From Candidatus Kosakonia sp. 282A-S69 (GTDB lineage: Bacteria; Pseudomonadota; Gammaproteobacteria; Enterobacterales; Enterobacteriaceae): DNA of 64,000 bases. This document shows, piece by piece, positions 52,479 through 62,205 of the stretch (position 1 is the stretch's first letter; each line of letters opens with the position of its first letter). Location: the NCBI RefSeq assembly GCF_029433855.1, contig NZ_JAROAU010000003.1:2331670-2395669 (forward strand). The letters are read 5' to 3'. The notes under the pieces are model-generated. The model was given only the letters and a program-made list of their open reading frames with translations. It ran no database searches and was not told where the DNA came from. A program made the position numbers and the translations under genes.

Positions 52479-52935
52479 GCAGGCCGGATAAGGCGTCAGC
52501 CGCCATCCGGCAATAAACTCCGCACCAATGCCCGATGGCGCTTCGCTTATCAGGCCTACGTAATGCGGTTTTGTAGGCCGGATAGGACGTCAGCCGCCAT
52601 CCGGCAATGAACTCCGCACCAATGCCTGATGGCGCTTCGCTTATCAGGCCTACGTAATACGGTTTTGTAGGCCGGATAAGGTGTCAGCCGCCTCCGGCAA
52701 TGAACTCTGCACCAATGTCTGATGGCGCTTCGCTTATCAGGCCTACGTAATACGGTTTTGTAGGTCAGATAAGGCGTCAGCCGCCATCCGGCAATAAACT
52801 CCGCACCAATGCCTGATGGCGCTTCGCCTATCAGGCCAACATAGTACGGTTTTGTAGGCCGGATAGGGCATCAGCCGCCATCCGGCAATCACTCCTCGCA
52901 CCAATGCCCGATGGCGCTTCGCGTATCAGGCCTAC
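52479..52935. repeat. REP/BIME array with 94-bp period
   Basis: Five near-identical units start at 52479, 52573, 52667, 52760 and 52854 (period 94, once 93 through a one-base loss). Each unit has two oppositely oriented REP sequences: GTAGGCCGGATARG...GCCGCCATCCGGCAAT and GATGGCGCTTCGCTTATCAG. It lies between convergent artJ and the YdeP-type gene and fills the 481-base gap 52466-52946. Confidence 0.9.
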
Positions 52936-52946
52936 GGGTTTCGCAT

Positions 52947-55274
52947 TTAACGCCGTGCGCCCGAGGTGGCGACCGGCGTTTCAACGCGCTCCATCGCAAT
53001 CGGAATGCTTTTATAGGCCGGGATGCCGCTTTTGGTGTCGTGGCTGTCCAGCGGCACGAGAATATTTGCCTCCGGGTAGTAGGCTCCCACCGAGCCGGGT
53101 GCCATATCGATCACCACAACGGTGAGGTTATCCATCCGCCGCGAGGTGGGGTTCCCTTCGGGATCGAGCGCCACCACATTCACCTGATCGCCGACGCGCA
53201 GCTCACGACGCTCCGCCTCATCGGCATTGATAAACAGCACGTCGCGCCGCCCGGTCACACCGCGATAGCGGTCATTCAGCCCGTAAAGCGTGGTGTTGTA
53301 CTGATCGTGGCTGCGCAGGGTGGTGAGCACCAGGTCGTGACACTTCAGGGAGCGCGGATCCTCGTTAATCCCCTGCATCACTTTAAACTCGGCAAAGCCC
53401 GACGGCGTGTGCCACTCCCGCTCGGAGGCAGCGTTGCGCAGGCGGAAGCCGCCCGGTTGTTTGATCCGTTCATTAAACCTGGCAAAGGCCGGGAAGACCG
53501 CTTCGATGGCGTCGCGAATGTTGCTGTAGTCGTTAACCATTCTGTCCCAGTTCACCACCGTTTGCGGCAGCGTCGCTTTGGCAAGCGCCGCTACCAGCGC
53601 CGGCTCCGACTTCAGGTGTGGCGACGCCGGGTTGAGCGATCCGCGCGAGGCGTGCACCATCGACATCGAATCCTCCACCGTCACGCTCTGCGCCCCGGAG
53701 GCCTGCTCATCGGTTTCGGTCCGCCCAATCACCGGGAAGAGGTAGTTGTGTTTGCCGAGCAGCAGATGGGAGCGGTTCAGCTTGGTCGCCATATGCACCA
53801 CCAGATCGAGCTTGCGCATCGCCGGGAAGGTGGTTTGCGGATCGGAGATCGCTTCAGCCAGGTTCCCGCCCAGGCAGAGCAGTGCATTCACTTTGCCGTC
53901 GCGCATCGCCTGAATGGCGGCCACCGCGCCGTGCCCATGCTCACGCGGCGGTGTAAAACCAAACACCCGTTCGAGGTTATCAAGAAACTCGGCAGAGGGA
54001 ATTTCGGTGATGCCCACGGTGCGGTCGCCCTGCACATTGGAGTGGCCGCGCAACGGGCAGATGCCCGCCCCTTTTTTACCGATATTGCCGCGCAGCAGTA
54101 ACAGGTTGGCGATCTGCTGCACGTTTTGCGTGCCGTACTGATGCTGGGTAATGCCCATGCCGTAGCAGATAATGGTGCGTTCAGACTCGGCGTAGAGCCG
54201 GGCGATATTCTGGATCTCCTCGCGCTCCATGCCGGAAACTTTCAGGATATGGTCCCACTCAGTGGCGTCGAGATCGGCTTTCAGCTCCGCGAAGCCCTGC
54301 GTGTGCTGGCGAATAAACACCTCATCAATTACGCCCGGTTCACCGTTCGCCAGCGCCTGCTCATGCATCGACAACAGGATCTTCATTACGCCTTTCAGCA
54401 TTGCCGCATCGCCGCCGACGCGCACTTTGTAGTAGGTCGAAGCCAGTTTGGTGGAGCTGAGGGCCAGCATCTCTATCGGGCTTTGCGGCGAGGTAAAGCG
54501 CTCAAGGCCACGCTCGCGCAGCGGGTTAATGGCGACAATGGTTGCACCGCGTTTTGACACTTCCCGCAGCGTACCGAGCATACGCGGGTGGTTAGTGCCG
54601 GGGTTATGGCCGATGCAGAGCACCAGGTCACAGTGGTCAAAATCCTCCAGCTCGACGGTACCTTTGCCAACGCCAATTGACTCCGGCAGCCCGACGCTGG
54701 TCGGTTCATGACACATATTTGAGCAGTCGGGGAAGTTGTTGGTGCCATATTCGCGGGCAAAGAGTTGCCAGAGAAATGCCGCTTCGTTGGAGGCGCGGCC
54801 TGAGGTGTAAAACTCCACGCTGTTGGGATCGTCATAGCTTTGCAGCAGCGCGCCAATCTCCTGAAACGCGGTCTCCCACTCAATCGGACGGTAAGTATCG
54901 CTCTCAGCGTCATATTTCATCGGGTGGGTTAAGCGCCCCTCGCCTTCCAGTTCAAAAGCGTTGCGCTGCCACAGTTCACTGACGGTATGCGCGGCGAAGA
55001 ACTCCGGCGTCGCACGTTTGCTGGTCGCCTCCCAGGAGACAGCCTTGGCACCGTTCTCACAAAACTCAAATGAGGAGGTGTGCTGCGGATCTGGCCATGC
55101 GCAGCCAGGGCAGTCAAAGCCCTGCGGCTGGTTAACTTTAAATAACGCAATCACATCCTGCTTAACAGACATCTGACCACGCAGTGCATCAGCCACCGCT
55201 TTTAACGCGCCCCAGCCACCCGCAGAGCCGCCGTATGGCGCGATCCCCACCGTTGATTGTTTTTGCTCTTTCAT
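52947..55274 (-). CDS. YdeP-type FdhF family molybdopterin oxidoreductase
   Basis: 775 residues from the ATG at 55274 ([14 protein letters not shown]). Molybdopterin oxidoreductase of the formate dehydrogenase alpha-like YdeP clade: [10 protein letters not shown] and FECENGAK-like FEFCENGAK near residue 60-75, [24 protein letters not shown] with a Cys at the usual Se-Cys/Cys position, [11 protein letters not shown], and a C-terminal dinucleotide-binding domain ([20 protein letters not shown]). Only CxxC-type cysteines are at the N-terminus, not a full four-Cys ferredoxin motif. E. coli YdeP is linked to acid resistance; the substrate is unknown. It is not at this place in E. coli K-12. Confidence 0.88.
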   Translation of the reverse strand: MKEQKQSTVGIAPYGGSAGGWGALKAVADALRGQMSVKQDVIALFKVNQPQGFDCPGCAWPDPQHTSSFEFCENGAKAVSWEATSKRATPEFFAAHTVSELWQRNAFELEGEGRLTHPMKYDAESDTYRPIEWETAFQEIGALLQSYDDPNSVEFYTSGRASNEAAFLWQLFAREYGTNNFPDCSNMCHEPTSVGLPESIGVGKGTVELEDFDHCDLVLCIGHNPGTNHPRMLGTLREVSKRGATIVAINPLRERGLERFTSPQSPIEMLALSSTKLASTYYKVRVGGDAAMLKGVMKILLSMHEQALANGEPGVIDEVFIRQHTQGFAELKADLDATEWDHILKVSGMEREEIQNIARLYAESERTIICYGMGITQHQYGTQNVQQIANLLLLRGNIGKKGAGICPLRGHSNVQGDRTVGITEIPSAEFLDNLERVFGFTPPREHGHGAVAAIQAMRDGKVNALLCLGGNLAEAISDPQTTFPAMRKLDLVVHMATKLNRSHLLLGKHNYLFPVIGRTETDEQASGAQSVTVEDSMSMVHASRGSLNPASPHLKSEPALVAALAKATLPQTVVNWDRMVNDYSNIRDAIEAVFPAFARFNERIKQPGGFRLRNAASEREWHTPSGFAEFKVMQGINEDPRSLKCHDLVLTTLRSHDQYNTTLYGLNDRYRGVTGRRDVLFINADEAERRELRVGDQVNVVALDPEGNPTSRRMDNLTVVVIDMAPGSVGAYYPEANILVPLDSHDTKSGIPAYKSIPIAMERVETPVATSGARR

Positions 55275-55384
55275 ATTGCCCCACACTGTTCGCGTCTCTT
55301 TGGGCTTAAGCCTGGTACAAAAAACGCGCCTGTGGGGAAAAAAGTCAGTATTTCGTCATGCCAAATGGCGTTTAAGCGGGAGAA

Positions 55385-56512
55385 TTAACGCCTGATAAGC
55401 AGCGTAAGCACTTCATAATGGGCAGTATGCGGAAACATATCAAACAGTTGCACGCGCGCGACGCGATAATCCGCAAGGGCGGCAAAGTCCTTCGCCATCG
55501 TCTGCGCATTGCAGCTGGAGTAGATGATCCACGGCGGCGCCATGCGGCTCAGGTAGGCACACAGCTCTGCGCCAATACCACGCCGGGGCGGGTTGACCAG
55601 CACCAGATCCGGCGCCGACTCTTGCGCGGTGGCGAAACGGGTGGAATCGAGCGCCTGAAAATGGAGGTTGTGCAGCCCCAGCGCCTCAGCGGATTGGGTC
55701 GCACAGGCGATCGCTTCGGGCGCGATCTCAATCCCGGTCAACTTCATCTCCGGCGTGGCACAGTGCAGGCCAAAGCCGCCGACGCCACAGAAGAGATCCC
55801 ACATGTGGCTGACCGGGAGCTGGCGCACCCAGTCGCGCGCCGTGGCGTAGAGCTGGCTGGCGACTGCCGGGTTGGTCTGAAAAAAGCTCAGCGGGCGGAT
55901 AGCGAGCGGTACGCCGTTAAAGTTCTCCGCCAGCGCCTGCTGGTCGGTGAGAAAGATCTCCTTCTCCCCCTCCATGATTGCCATATGCACCGGCTGGATA
56001 TTTACCGAGATCACCTTCAGTTGCGGCAGCTGCGCCTGCAGCGCTGGCAGCGCGGCGCGCAGCTGCTCAACTTTCGCCTCAGAGCGCAGCACAAAACGCA
56101 GCATCATGCCGCCATCGAGCTGGCTTTCGGTCAACAGGAGGTATTTCAGTTCACCGCGTTTGCGCGCCACGTTATAGGGCGTTAACCCGGCGCGGGCGAT
56201 AAAGGGTTTCAGGGCGGCAAATACCGGGGCGAAGGTCTCAGGATAGAGCGGGCAGGCGGTAAGATCTTCCGGCGTACCGTCGCGGTGTAGCATGCCGAGC
56301 AGCGGTTTTTCAACGCTGCCGCTGACCACCATTTTGGCTTTATTACGAAAGCCCTGCTCCGGGCCGCTCACCGGATCGCACCATGACTCCACCGCAAAAG
56401 GGGCAAGCAGCGCGCGCAGATGATCCATCTTCGCGGAGAGTTGCAACGGGAGGGGCTGGTCGATCCACTCACAGGAGCGGCAGCGACCAGCATCGAAGAG
56501 AGTGCACTGCAT
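55385..56512 (-). CDS. rlmC: 23S rRNA (uracil-747-C5)-methyltransferase RlmC
   Basis: SAM-dependent rRNA m5U methyltransferase (formerly RumB). 375 residues as in E. coli. N-terminal Fe-S cysteines Cys3, Cys11 and Cys14 ([16 protein letters not shown]) with a fourth in [11 protein letters not shown] motif [15 protein letters not shown]; catalytic Cys in [19 protein letters not shown]. 42 bases after ybjO; upstream of the YdeP-type gene with a 110-base gap. Confidence 0.97.
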   Translation of the reverse strand: MQCTLFDAGRCRSCEWIDQPLPLQLSAKMDHLRALLAPFAVESWCDPVSGPEQGFRNKAKMVVSGSVEKPLLGMLHRDGTPEDLTACPLYPETFAPVFAALKPFIARAGLTPYNVARKRGELKYLLLTESQLDGGMMLRFVLRSEAKVEQLRAALPALQAQLPQLKVISVNIQPVHMAIMEGEKEIFLTDQQALAENFNGVPLAIRPLSFFQTNPAVASQLYATARDWVRQLPVSHMWDLFCGVGGFGLHCATPEMKLTGIEIAPEAIACATQSAEALGLHNLHFQALDSTRFATAQESAPDLVLVNPPRRGIGAELCAYLSRMAPPWIIYSSCNAQTMAKDFAALADYRVARVQLFDMFPHTAHYEVLTLLIRR

Positions 56513-56554
56513 AGATAAAGCCTTTCAATTTGCGGGGGCGGGATTGTACCACCG

Positions 56555-57031
56555 TTATTGCAGACGGAAAAAGCGTCGGCTCGGCGTCGGCACAAAGAGC
56601 AGGAACAGCACCAGCAGATCGGGCAGCTTTTGCATCATCAGGGAGTGGAAGATCTCCCGCCGCGAACTGCCAGCGATGCTGAAGAGTTCCGGGTAGCCAT
56701 AGCCCAGTGAGGCGGCCCACAAGTAAGCGGTCGAGGTGAGTTGCGTCAACAGATAGAGCCAGCGCGCCCAGCGCCGCCCTTTCACCACCGAGAAGGCGCA
56801 GAGGATCTCGATAAAGACCAGCATCAGGCTGCCCAGGAAAATGAGCGTCAGGCTCCAGGTCTGGGCGCTGCGGTGCACAAAGTCGAGCAGCCCGCGCCAG
56901 CCAAGCAGGTTCATGATCATCAGCACGTCGACACAACGAATCGTAATGATGGCGATAGCCGCCACCTGAACCAGCGCCGGTACGTTCAACGTCGCATGAT
57001 GCGTGGTTTTGTTGAAGAACCCCAATTCCAT
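56555..57031 (-). CDS. ybjO: YbjO, inner membrane protein (DUF2593)
   Basis: 158 residues from the ATG at 57031 (MELGFFNKTTHHATLNVPAL), with AGGGAAATC upstream; codons up to 57076 run through the upstream terminator. About four membrane segments; conserved QTWSLTLIFLGSLMLVFIEI, KGRRWARWLYLLTQ, and WAASLGYGYPELFS. Function unknown. Encoded after potI, but a terminator stands between. Confidence 0.92.
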   Translation of the reverse strand: MELGFFNKTTHHATLNVPALVQVAAIAIITIRCVDVLMIMNLLGWRGLLDFVHRSAQTWSLTLIFLGSLMLVFIEILCAFSVVKGRRWARWLYLLTQLTSTAYLWAASLGYGYPELFSIAGSSRREIFHSLMMQKLPDLLVLFLLFVPTPSRRFFRLQ

Positions 57032-57042
57032 GATTTCCCTGT

Positions 57043-57067
57043 GAAAAATGCCGCGCAAGCGCGGCAT
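57043..57067 (-). terminator. terminator of potFGHI
   Basis: On the minus strand ATGCCGCGC-TT-GCGCGGCAT followed by TTTTC, 30 bases after the potI stop and just before ybjO. Confidence 0.85.
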
Positions 57068-57097
57068 CAACGACACAATTTGCAGATTCTAATGAGT

Positions 57098-57943
57098 TCA
57101 GCCCTGTCTTGCACGCTGGATATCACGCTGGCGCTGCTTTTCCGCTCTCGCCATCAGGAACCAGGCGATAAGACCGACAATCCCCACCACACCGAGAATA
57201 ATCGACGCCAGGGCGTTGATCTCCGGGTTGACCCCCATGCGTACGCTGGAGAAGACCAGCATCGGCAGCGTCGTCGCACCGGGACCCGAGACAAAACTGG
57301 CGATCACCAGGTCATCCAGCGACAGGGTAAAGGCCAGCAGCCAGCCGGAGACAATCGCCGGCATGATCATCGGCAGCGTGATGACAAAGAAGACCTTCAG
57401 CGGTGTTGCGCCCAGATCCATCGCCGCCTCTTCAATCGAGCGATCCAGCTCACGCAGCCGCGAGGAGATTACCACCGCCACATAGGCGGTACAGAAGGTA
57501 ACGTGCGCCAGCCAGATGGTGAGCATGCCGCGATCCGCCGGCCAGCCAATGGCGTGCGCCAGGGCAACAAACAGCAGCAGCAGCGACAGGCCGGTGATCA
57601 CATCCGGCATCACCAGCGGCGCGGTGATCATAAAAGCGAAGCCGTTAGCGCCGCGAAAGCGGCCAAAGCGCACCATCACCACCGCCGCAATGGTGCCCAG
57701 GATCACCGCCATCGTCGCTGCACAGGCGGCAATCGTCAGGCTCAAGCCCACCGCGCTCATCATCGCGTCATCGTGAAACAGCTCGCTGTACCAGCGCGTT
57801 GACCACCCTGCCCACACCGTTACCAGCTTCGAGCTGTTAAAAGAGTAGACCACCAGCATCAACATCGGGGCATAAAGAAAGGTGAAGCCAATCACCAGGA
57901 TCAGGATGCGCCAGGGCGAACGCACTACCGGTAAATTGTTCAT
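57098..57943 (-). CDS. potI: putrescine ABC transporter permease PotI
   Basis: 281 residues from the ATG at 57943, which overlaps the potH stop (ATGA). Six membrane segments; EAA loop EEAAMDLGATPLKVFFVITLP. Intact. Confidence 0.97.
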   Translation of the reverse strand: MNNLPVVRSPWRILILVIGFTFLYAPMLMLVVYSFNSSKLVTVWAGWSTRWYSELFHDDAMMSAVGLSLTIAACAATMAVILGTIAAVVMVRFGRFRGANGFAFMITAPLVMPDVITGLSLLLLFVALAHAIGWPADRGMLTIWLAHVTFCTAYVAVVISSRLRELDRSIEEAAMDLGATPLKVFFVITLPMIMPAIVSGWLLAFTLSLDDLVIASFVSGPGATTLPMLVFSSVRMGVNPEINALASIILGVVGIVGLIAWFLMARAEKQRQRDIQRARQG

Positions 57944-58893
57944 GCCTGCTCCCCCGTCTGTTTCTGCTGATGTTTGTGGAACCACATGATCGGCACAATC
58001 AACAGCAGCAACATGATCACCGCTACCGCCGAGGCCACCGGCCAGTCGCGGTTGTTAAAGAACTCCTGCCACAGTACGCGGCCAATCATGATGCTATCCG
58101 GCCCGCCGAGCAGTTCCGGGATGACAAACTCACCCACCGCGGGAATAAACACCAGCATCGAACCGGCGATAATCCCCCCTTTGGTCAGCGGCACGATGAC
58201 GCTGAAGAAGGTTTTCAGCGGACGCGCGCCGAGATCGAGGGACGCTTCCACCAGCGAGTAGTCGATACGCGTCAGCGCGGTGTAGATCGGCAGCACCATA
58301 AAGGGCAGATAGGCATACACAATGCCGATATAGACCGCAAGATTGGTATGCAGAATGGTCAGCGGCTGATCGATAACCCCCAGCCAGAGCAGAAAGTTGT
58401 TCAGCACGCCGTTGTTTTTCAGGATCCCCATCCAGGCGTAGACGCGGATCAGAAACGAGGTCCACGACGGCAGAATCACCAGCAGCAGCAGGATATTACG
58501 CGTCGACGGCTTACTGTGCGCCACCGCCCACGCCAGCGGGTAGCCAAGCAGTAAACAGCAGATTGTCGAAATGCCCGCAACCTGCAGCGACTGCAAATAA
58601 GCCTCGATATAGAGGGGATCGTCGGTCAGTTGCAGGAAGTTGCCGAGATTAAGCGTAATCGTTAGCTGCCCGTCGGCCCACTCCAGCAGATCGGTATAGG
58701 GTGGGATTTGACGCGCCATCTCCGCAAGGCTGATTTTGAAGACGATCAAAAACGGCAGCAGAAACAGCAGCATCAGCCAGATATAGGGCAGCGCAATCAC
58801 CAGCTTGCGCCCGTGGCGCATTTGCAGGCGCGCCAGCCACAGTCTTAAACCGCCCGGTTTTGTTACGCGGGCCGGTGGCTCGAGTGTACTCAT
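57940..58893 (-). CDS. potH: putrescine ABC transporter permease PotH
   Basis: 317 residues as in E. coli. An N-terminal extension precedes the first membrane helix (LPYIWLMLLFLLPFLIVFKIS); EAA loop EASLDLGARPLKTFFSVIVP. Nine bases separate it from the potG stop and it overlaps potI by four bases. Confidence 0.97.
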   Translation of the reverse strand: MSTLEPPARVTKPGGLRLWLARLQMRHGRKLVIALPYIWLMLLFLLPFLIVFKISLAEMARQIPPYTDLLEWADGQLTITLNLGNFLQLTDDPLYIEAYLQSLQVAGISTICCLLLGYPLAWAVAHSKPSTRNILLLLVILPSWTSFLIRVYAWMGILKNNGVLNNFLLWLGVIDQPLTILHTNLAVYIGIVYAYLPFMVLPIYTALTRIDYSLVEASLDLGARPLKTFFSVIVPLTKGGIIAGSMLVFIPAVGEFVIPELLGGPDSIMIGRVLWQEFFNNRDWPVASAVAVIMLLLLIVPIMWFHKHQQKQTGEQA

Positions 58894-58902
58894 CGCCGCT
58901 CC

Positions 58903-60036
58903 TTAAACCGTCAGAACCACACAACTGTCGGCATCCCAGCAGAGACGCACTTCATCGCCCCATGTTGGCGCGCCTTTGCGGTAGCGATGCGCGTTTTGCA
59001 GCTGGGCGCTGATCATCTGCCCGCTCTGCAACCGCACGTGATAAATCGACAGATCGCCAAGGTAAGCAATATGCACCACTTCGCCGACGGCAAAGTTGTA
59101 GCCATCAGCCGGCGGATCGTCGCACAGCATGATCTTCTCCGGGCGCAGCGCCACGTAGACCGGCACGTTATCCACCACCGAGGCATCGGGGTCGACTTTC
59201 AGCGGATGCACCAGTCCAGGCGATTCAATGACCAGGCCATCCTCCTGACGATCTTTTAGCAACCCTTCGAAGACATTGACCGAGCCGATAAACTCGGCGC
59301 TGTAGCGAGTGGTCGGATGCTCATAAATCTCTTCCGGCTCGCCAATCTGCACAAATTTGCCGCGGTTCATAATGGCGATACGCCCGGCCATGGTCATCGC
59401 CTCTTCCTGATCGTGGGTCACCATCACGCAGGTGACGCCGACGCGCTCAAGAATATCGACCACTTCCAGCTGCATGCGGTCGCGCAGTTTTTTATCCAGC
59501 GCGCCCATTGGCTCATCAAGCAGCAGGAGTTTCGGCCGTTTGGCGAGGCTGCGCGCCAGCGCCACACGCTGACGCTGACCGCCAGAGAGCTGGTGCGGTT
59601 TGCGTTTGGCATACTCGCTCATGTGCACCAGGTGCAGCATTTCGGCGACGCGGCTGGCGATCTCCGCTTTCGGCAGCTTGTCCTGCTTCAGGCCGAAAGC
59701 GATATTCTGCTCAACGGTCATGTGCGGGAAGAGCGCGTAGGACTGGAACATCATATTGATCGGGCGCAGGTAAGGCGGTACATGGGCCAGGTCGACGCCG
59801 TCGAGCATAATCTGCCCGTGGGTCGGCTGCTCAAAGCCTGCCAGCATGCGCAGCAGCGTCGATTTGCCACAGCCCGATGCGCCGAGCAGGGCAAAGATTT
59901 CGCCTTTGTAGATAGTCAGGCTGACATCATCCACGGCGTGCTGGCCGTCGAAGGATTTTGTCAGGTTACGGATCTCCAGCAGCGGCGTCAGAACCTTGCG
60001 GCTCTTCGTCTGCGGGCGGGGAATAGCGTCATTCAC
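58903..60036 (-). CDS. potG: putrescine ABC transporter ATPase PotG
   Basis: 377 residues when started at GTG 60036 (VNDAIPRPQTKSRK), with GGAGAG eight bases upstream; in-frame ATGs at 60063 and 60057 are possible but not conserved. Walker A GASGCGKST at 52-60, signature LSGGQRQR, Walker B LLLLDEPMGALDKK, C-terminal TOBE domain with VALRPEKIMLC. Confidence 0.96.
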   Translation of the reverse strand: MNDAIPRPQTKSRKVLTPLLEIRNLTKSFDGQHAVDDVSLTIYKGEIFALLGASGCGKSTLLRMLAGFEQPTHGQIMLDGVDLAHVPPYLRPINMMFQSYALFPHMTVEQNIAFGLKQDKLPKAEIASRVAEMLHLVHMSEYAKRKPHQLSGGQRQRVALARSLAKRPKLLLLDEPMGALDKKLRDRMQLEVVDILERVGVTCVMVTHDQEEAMTMAGRIAIMNRGKFVQIGEPEEIYEHPTTRYSAEFIGSVNVFEGLLKDRQEDGLVIESPGLVHPLKVDPDASVVDNVPVYVALRPEKIMLCDDPPADGYNFAVGEVVHIAYLGDLSIYHVRLQSGQMISAQLQNAHRYRKGAPTWGDEVRLCWDADSCVVLTV

Positions 60037-60091
60037 TGCGGTGCTCTCCGGCATAAGCATCACCCTGCTTCAACAGGTTGTCGTACAGATG

Positions 60092-60151
60092 ACGGGACAG
60101 CAGGTGCGCCCGCTGTCCCGTTTTGGGGCGGCTGCACCGGCGCGGTGCAGC
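60092..60151 (-). other. two hairpins between potF and potG
   Basis: ACGGGACAGC / GCTGTCCCGT (60092-60101, 60112-60121) and GCTGCACCG / CGGTGCAGC (60131-60139, 60143-60151). They lie in the 139-base gap within the operon and lack a T-run. Such structures commonly protect the upstream message, raising the binding protein PotF over PotGHI. Role inferred. Confidence 0.6.
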
Positions 60152-60175
60152 GCTTTCACCAGTCAGGTGATTGAT

Positions 60176-61288
60176 TTATTTACCGCTTTTGACTTTCGTC
60201 CAGGCGCGGGTTCGTACGCGGTCGATTTTCGGCTCCTGCACTTTCAGGGTGAAGAGCTTGGCGAAGACATCCGGCGGCGGGAAGATCGCCGGGTTGTTAC
60301 GCACCTCTTCGCTGATCAGCGGCACAGAAGCCTTGTTGCCGTTCGCGTAGTAGACGTGGTCGCTGATGTGCGCCATCACGTCCGGACGCATCAGGTAGTT
60401 GAGGAACTGGTAAGCTTCATCGGTATTTTTGGCATCTTTCGGCATGGCGAAGACGTCAAAGAAGGCCAGCGCCCCCTCCTTCGGAATGATGTAATTGATA
60501 TTAACGCCGTTCTTCGCCTCTTTCGCACGGTTCGCTGCCTGCCAGACGTCGCCCGCCCAGCCAATGGCCACACAGATATCGCCGTTGGCGAGATCGTTAA
60601 TGTATTGCGAAGAGTGGAAATAGCGGATGTTCGGACGCAGCTTCAGCAGCAGGTCTGTTGCCGGGCCGGTGTAATCATCTGCTTTGGTACTGTTGGGATC
60701 TTTGCCGAGGTAGTTCAGCACGGTGGCGAAAATCTCTTCCGGCGCATCAAGGAAGGAGACGCCGCAGCTCTTCAGCTTCTCGAGGTTTTCCGGTTTCAGC
60801 ACGACATCCCAGCTATCGATCGGCACATCTTTGCCGAGCACCGCTTTCACTTTATCGACGTTATAGCCAATACCGGTGGTCGCCCACAGGTAGGGGAAAG
60901 CGTATTTGTTATCCGGGTCGTGTTTCGCGACCATCTTCAACACTTCCGGATCGAGGTTTTTCCAGTTCGGCAGCTTACTCTTATCGAGCGGCTGGAAGAC
61001 GCCCGCCGACAGCTGGCGTTCAAGGAAACTGGCGGAAGGCACCACCAGATCGAAACCGGTGCTGCCGGCCATTAATTTGCCCTCCAGCACTTCGTTGGAG
61101 TCGAATACGTCGTAAACCACTTTAATGCCGGTCTCTTTCTCAAAATTCGCGACGGTGTCCGGCGCAATATAGTCAGACCAGTTATACACATGCAGCGTCT
61201 TTTGCCCGGCGGCGAGCGTGCTGGCTGAGAGAGCCATTAACGCACCCGCAACAAGACCCGATACCCATTTTTTTCTTGAGGCACTCAT
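60176..61288 (-). CDS. potF: periplasmic putrescine-binding protein PotF
   Basis: 370 residues as in E. coli, signal peptide ending at TLAA-GQKTLHV (about residue 26). Ligand-contact segments YNWSDYIAPD, FDVVVPSASFLE-like FDLVVPSASFLERQ, GIGYNVD, FLDAPEE, and IGWAGDVW are conserved. First gene of potFGHI. Confidence 0.97.
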   Translation of the reverse strand: MSASRKKWVSGLVAGALMALSASTLAAGQKTLHVYNWSDYIAPDTVANFEKETGIKVVYDVFDSNEVLEGKLMAGSTGFDLVVPSASFLERQLSAGVFQPLDKSKLPNWKNLDPEVLKMVAKHDPDNKYAFPYLWATTGIGYNVDKVKAVLGKDVPIDSWDVVLKPENLEKLKSCGVSFLDAPEEIFATVLNYLGKDPNSTKADDYTGPATDLLLKLRPNIRYFHSSQYINDLANGDICVAIGWAGDVWQAANRAKEAKNGVNINYIIPKEGALAFFDVFAMPKDAKNTDEAYQFLNYLMRPDVMAHISDHVYYANGNKASVPLISEEVRNNPAIFPPPDVFAKLFTLKVQEPKIDRVRTRAWTKVKSGK

Positions 61289-61346
61289 ATCTCATTCCTT
61301 CTGGAAAGCTCGTTAAGCTACGAACTAAATCTACGCTTTCTGGGAT

Positions 61347-61363
61347 ATGCAAGATTCATGCAT
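61347..61363 (-). promoter_or_regulatory. potF: possible sigma-54 promoter of potF
   Basis: On the minus strand ATGCATGAATCTTGCAT matches GCA-G at the -24 element and TTGC at -12 with correct spacing, though the -24 GG is TG. The start point would be near 61337, 49 bases before the potF ATG. E. coli potFGHI is reported to be nitrogen-regulated (NtrC), which makes this worth noting. The rest of the 349-base gap 61289-61637 contains the ybjN terminator and no gene. Confidence 0.3.
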
Positions 61364-61578
61364 AGTTTGTCACTCTGCTCTGCGCCGGAGAGCAAAAGTG
61401 CTCCGGCAGACGCCGCATGCTTTTTAAAGCAGCGCAAGAATAACTGTAGCCAGGGTTTGAGGCTATAGGGCAGATAAAAAACCGCCTTTTATCAATTTTT
61501 TATGCAATAAGTCTCTATGGGATAAGCCAGAAGGCGAGGAATGGTGGTGAATCATTCTTTAAAGAAAGGTTAAAAGCA

Positions 61579-61605
61579 GAATAAAAGATGTGGCTACGCA
61601 GCCAC
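61579..61605 (-). terminator. terminator of ybjN
   Basis: On the minus strand GTGGCT-GCGT-AGCCAC followed by ATCTTTTATT. Confidence 0.65.
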
Positions 61606-61637
61606 CGTGGCAGCGGCTGCGCTAATCGAGGCAGGAA

Positions 61638-62120
61638 TCAGTGAAGAAAATTGTTCGGCTCTTCGCCGCCAGCCAGCAGATCGTCCTCACCCGGCGTGAA
61701 CAGCAGCTGGTGCGCGTTGGCTTCCATAATCACCATTGAGACCTGCTCTTCACTCTGGCGCATAAACCACGCGAACTGCTCAAAGGCGATGCCGGGACCG
61801 ATGCTGAGCGTCTGACACACCACCAGCTTCGGCAGATTATCATCCTGCATATCGAGGAAGGCTTTGACGGTGAGAGAGCTGGCGTTGATCGCCGAGAGAT
61901 CCGCCGCCAGCGCCAGCAGCGCGGAGGGTTTCACTTCTGCCATGGCGGTAAAGAGCAAGACATCATTGACCAGGTCGACTTTTGCATCGAACACGCCGTC
62001 AAAATTCTGCATATGCGGCAGGTGCAGCGCCTGGCAGGTGTCGCACTCAAAGAAGTTAATGCTGAGCTGATCAAGCCATTGGCGAAGCGTGTCCAGACCG
62101 GGGACGACCAGTGAATCCAT
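61638..62120 (-). CDS. ybjN: YbjN, type III secretion chaperone-like sensory/regulatory protein
   Basis: 160 residues (158 in E. coli). Starts MDSLVVPGLDTLRQWLDQL; conserved CDTCQALHLPHMQNFDGVFDAK and TVKAFLDMQDDNLPKLVVCQ. YbjN overproduction in E. coli affects motility and stress responses; the fold resembles type III secretion chaperones. The C-terminal acidic tail LLAGGEEPNNFLH differs in detail. Follows rimK with a gap of 85 bases. Confidence 0.94.
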   Translation of the reverse strand: MDSLVVPGLDTLRQWLDQLSINFFECDTCQALHLPHMQNFDGVFDAKVDLVNDVLLFTAMAEVKPSALLALAADLSAINASSLTVKAFLDMQDDNLPKLVVCQTLSIGPGIAFEQFAWFMRQSEEQVSMVIMEANAHQLLFTPGEDDLLAGGEEPNNFLH

Positions 62121-62205
62121 AGAAAACGTGCTCTGTTGGGAAAAAAATTGCCCATAGCTTACGCAAAAAGCGGTTGCCGTACCATGCTCGGGGAGGAAAA
62201 TCCTC

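Noticed and set aside
52479-52935. The 94-bp array considered as CRISPR or a satellite origin
   Set aside because: Units have opposed REP motifs and no unique spacers; no cas or replication genes nearby.
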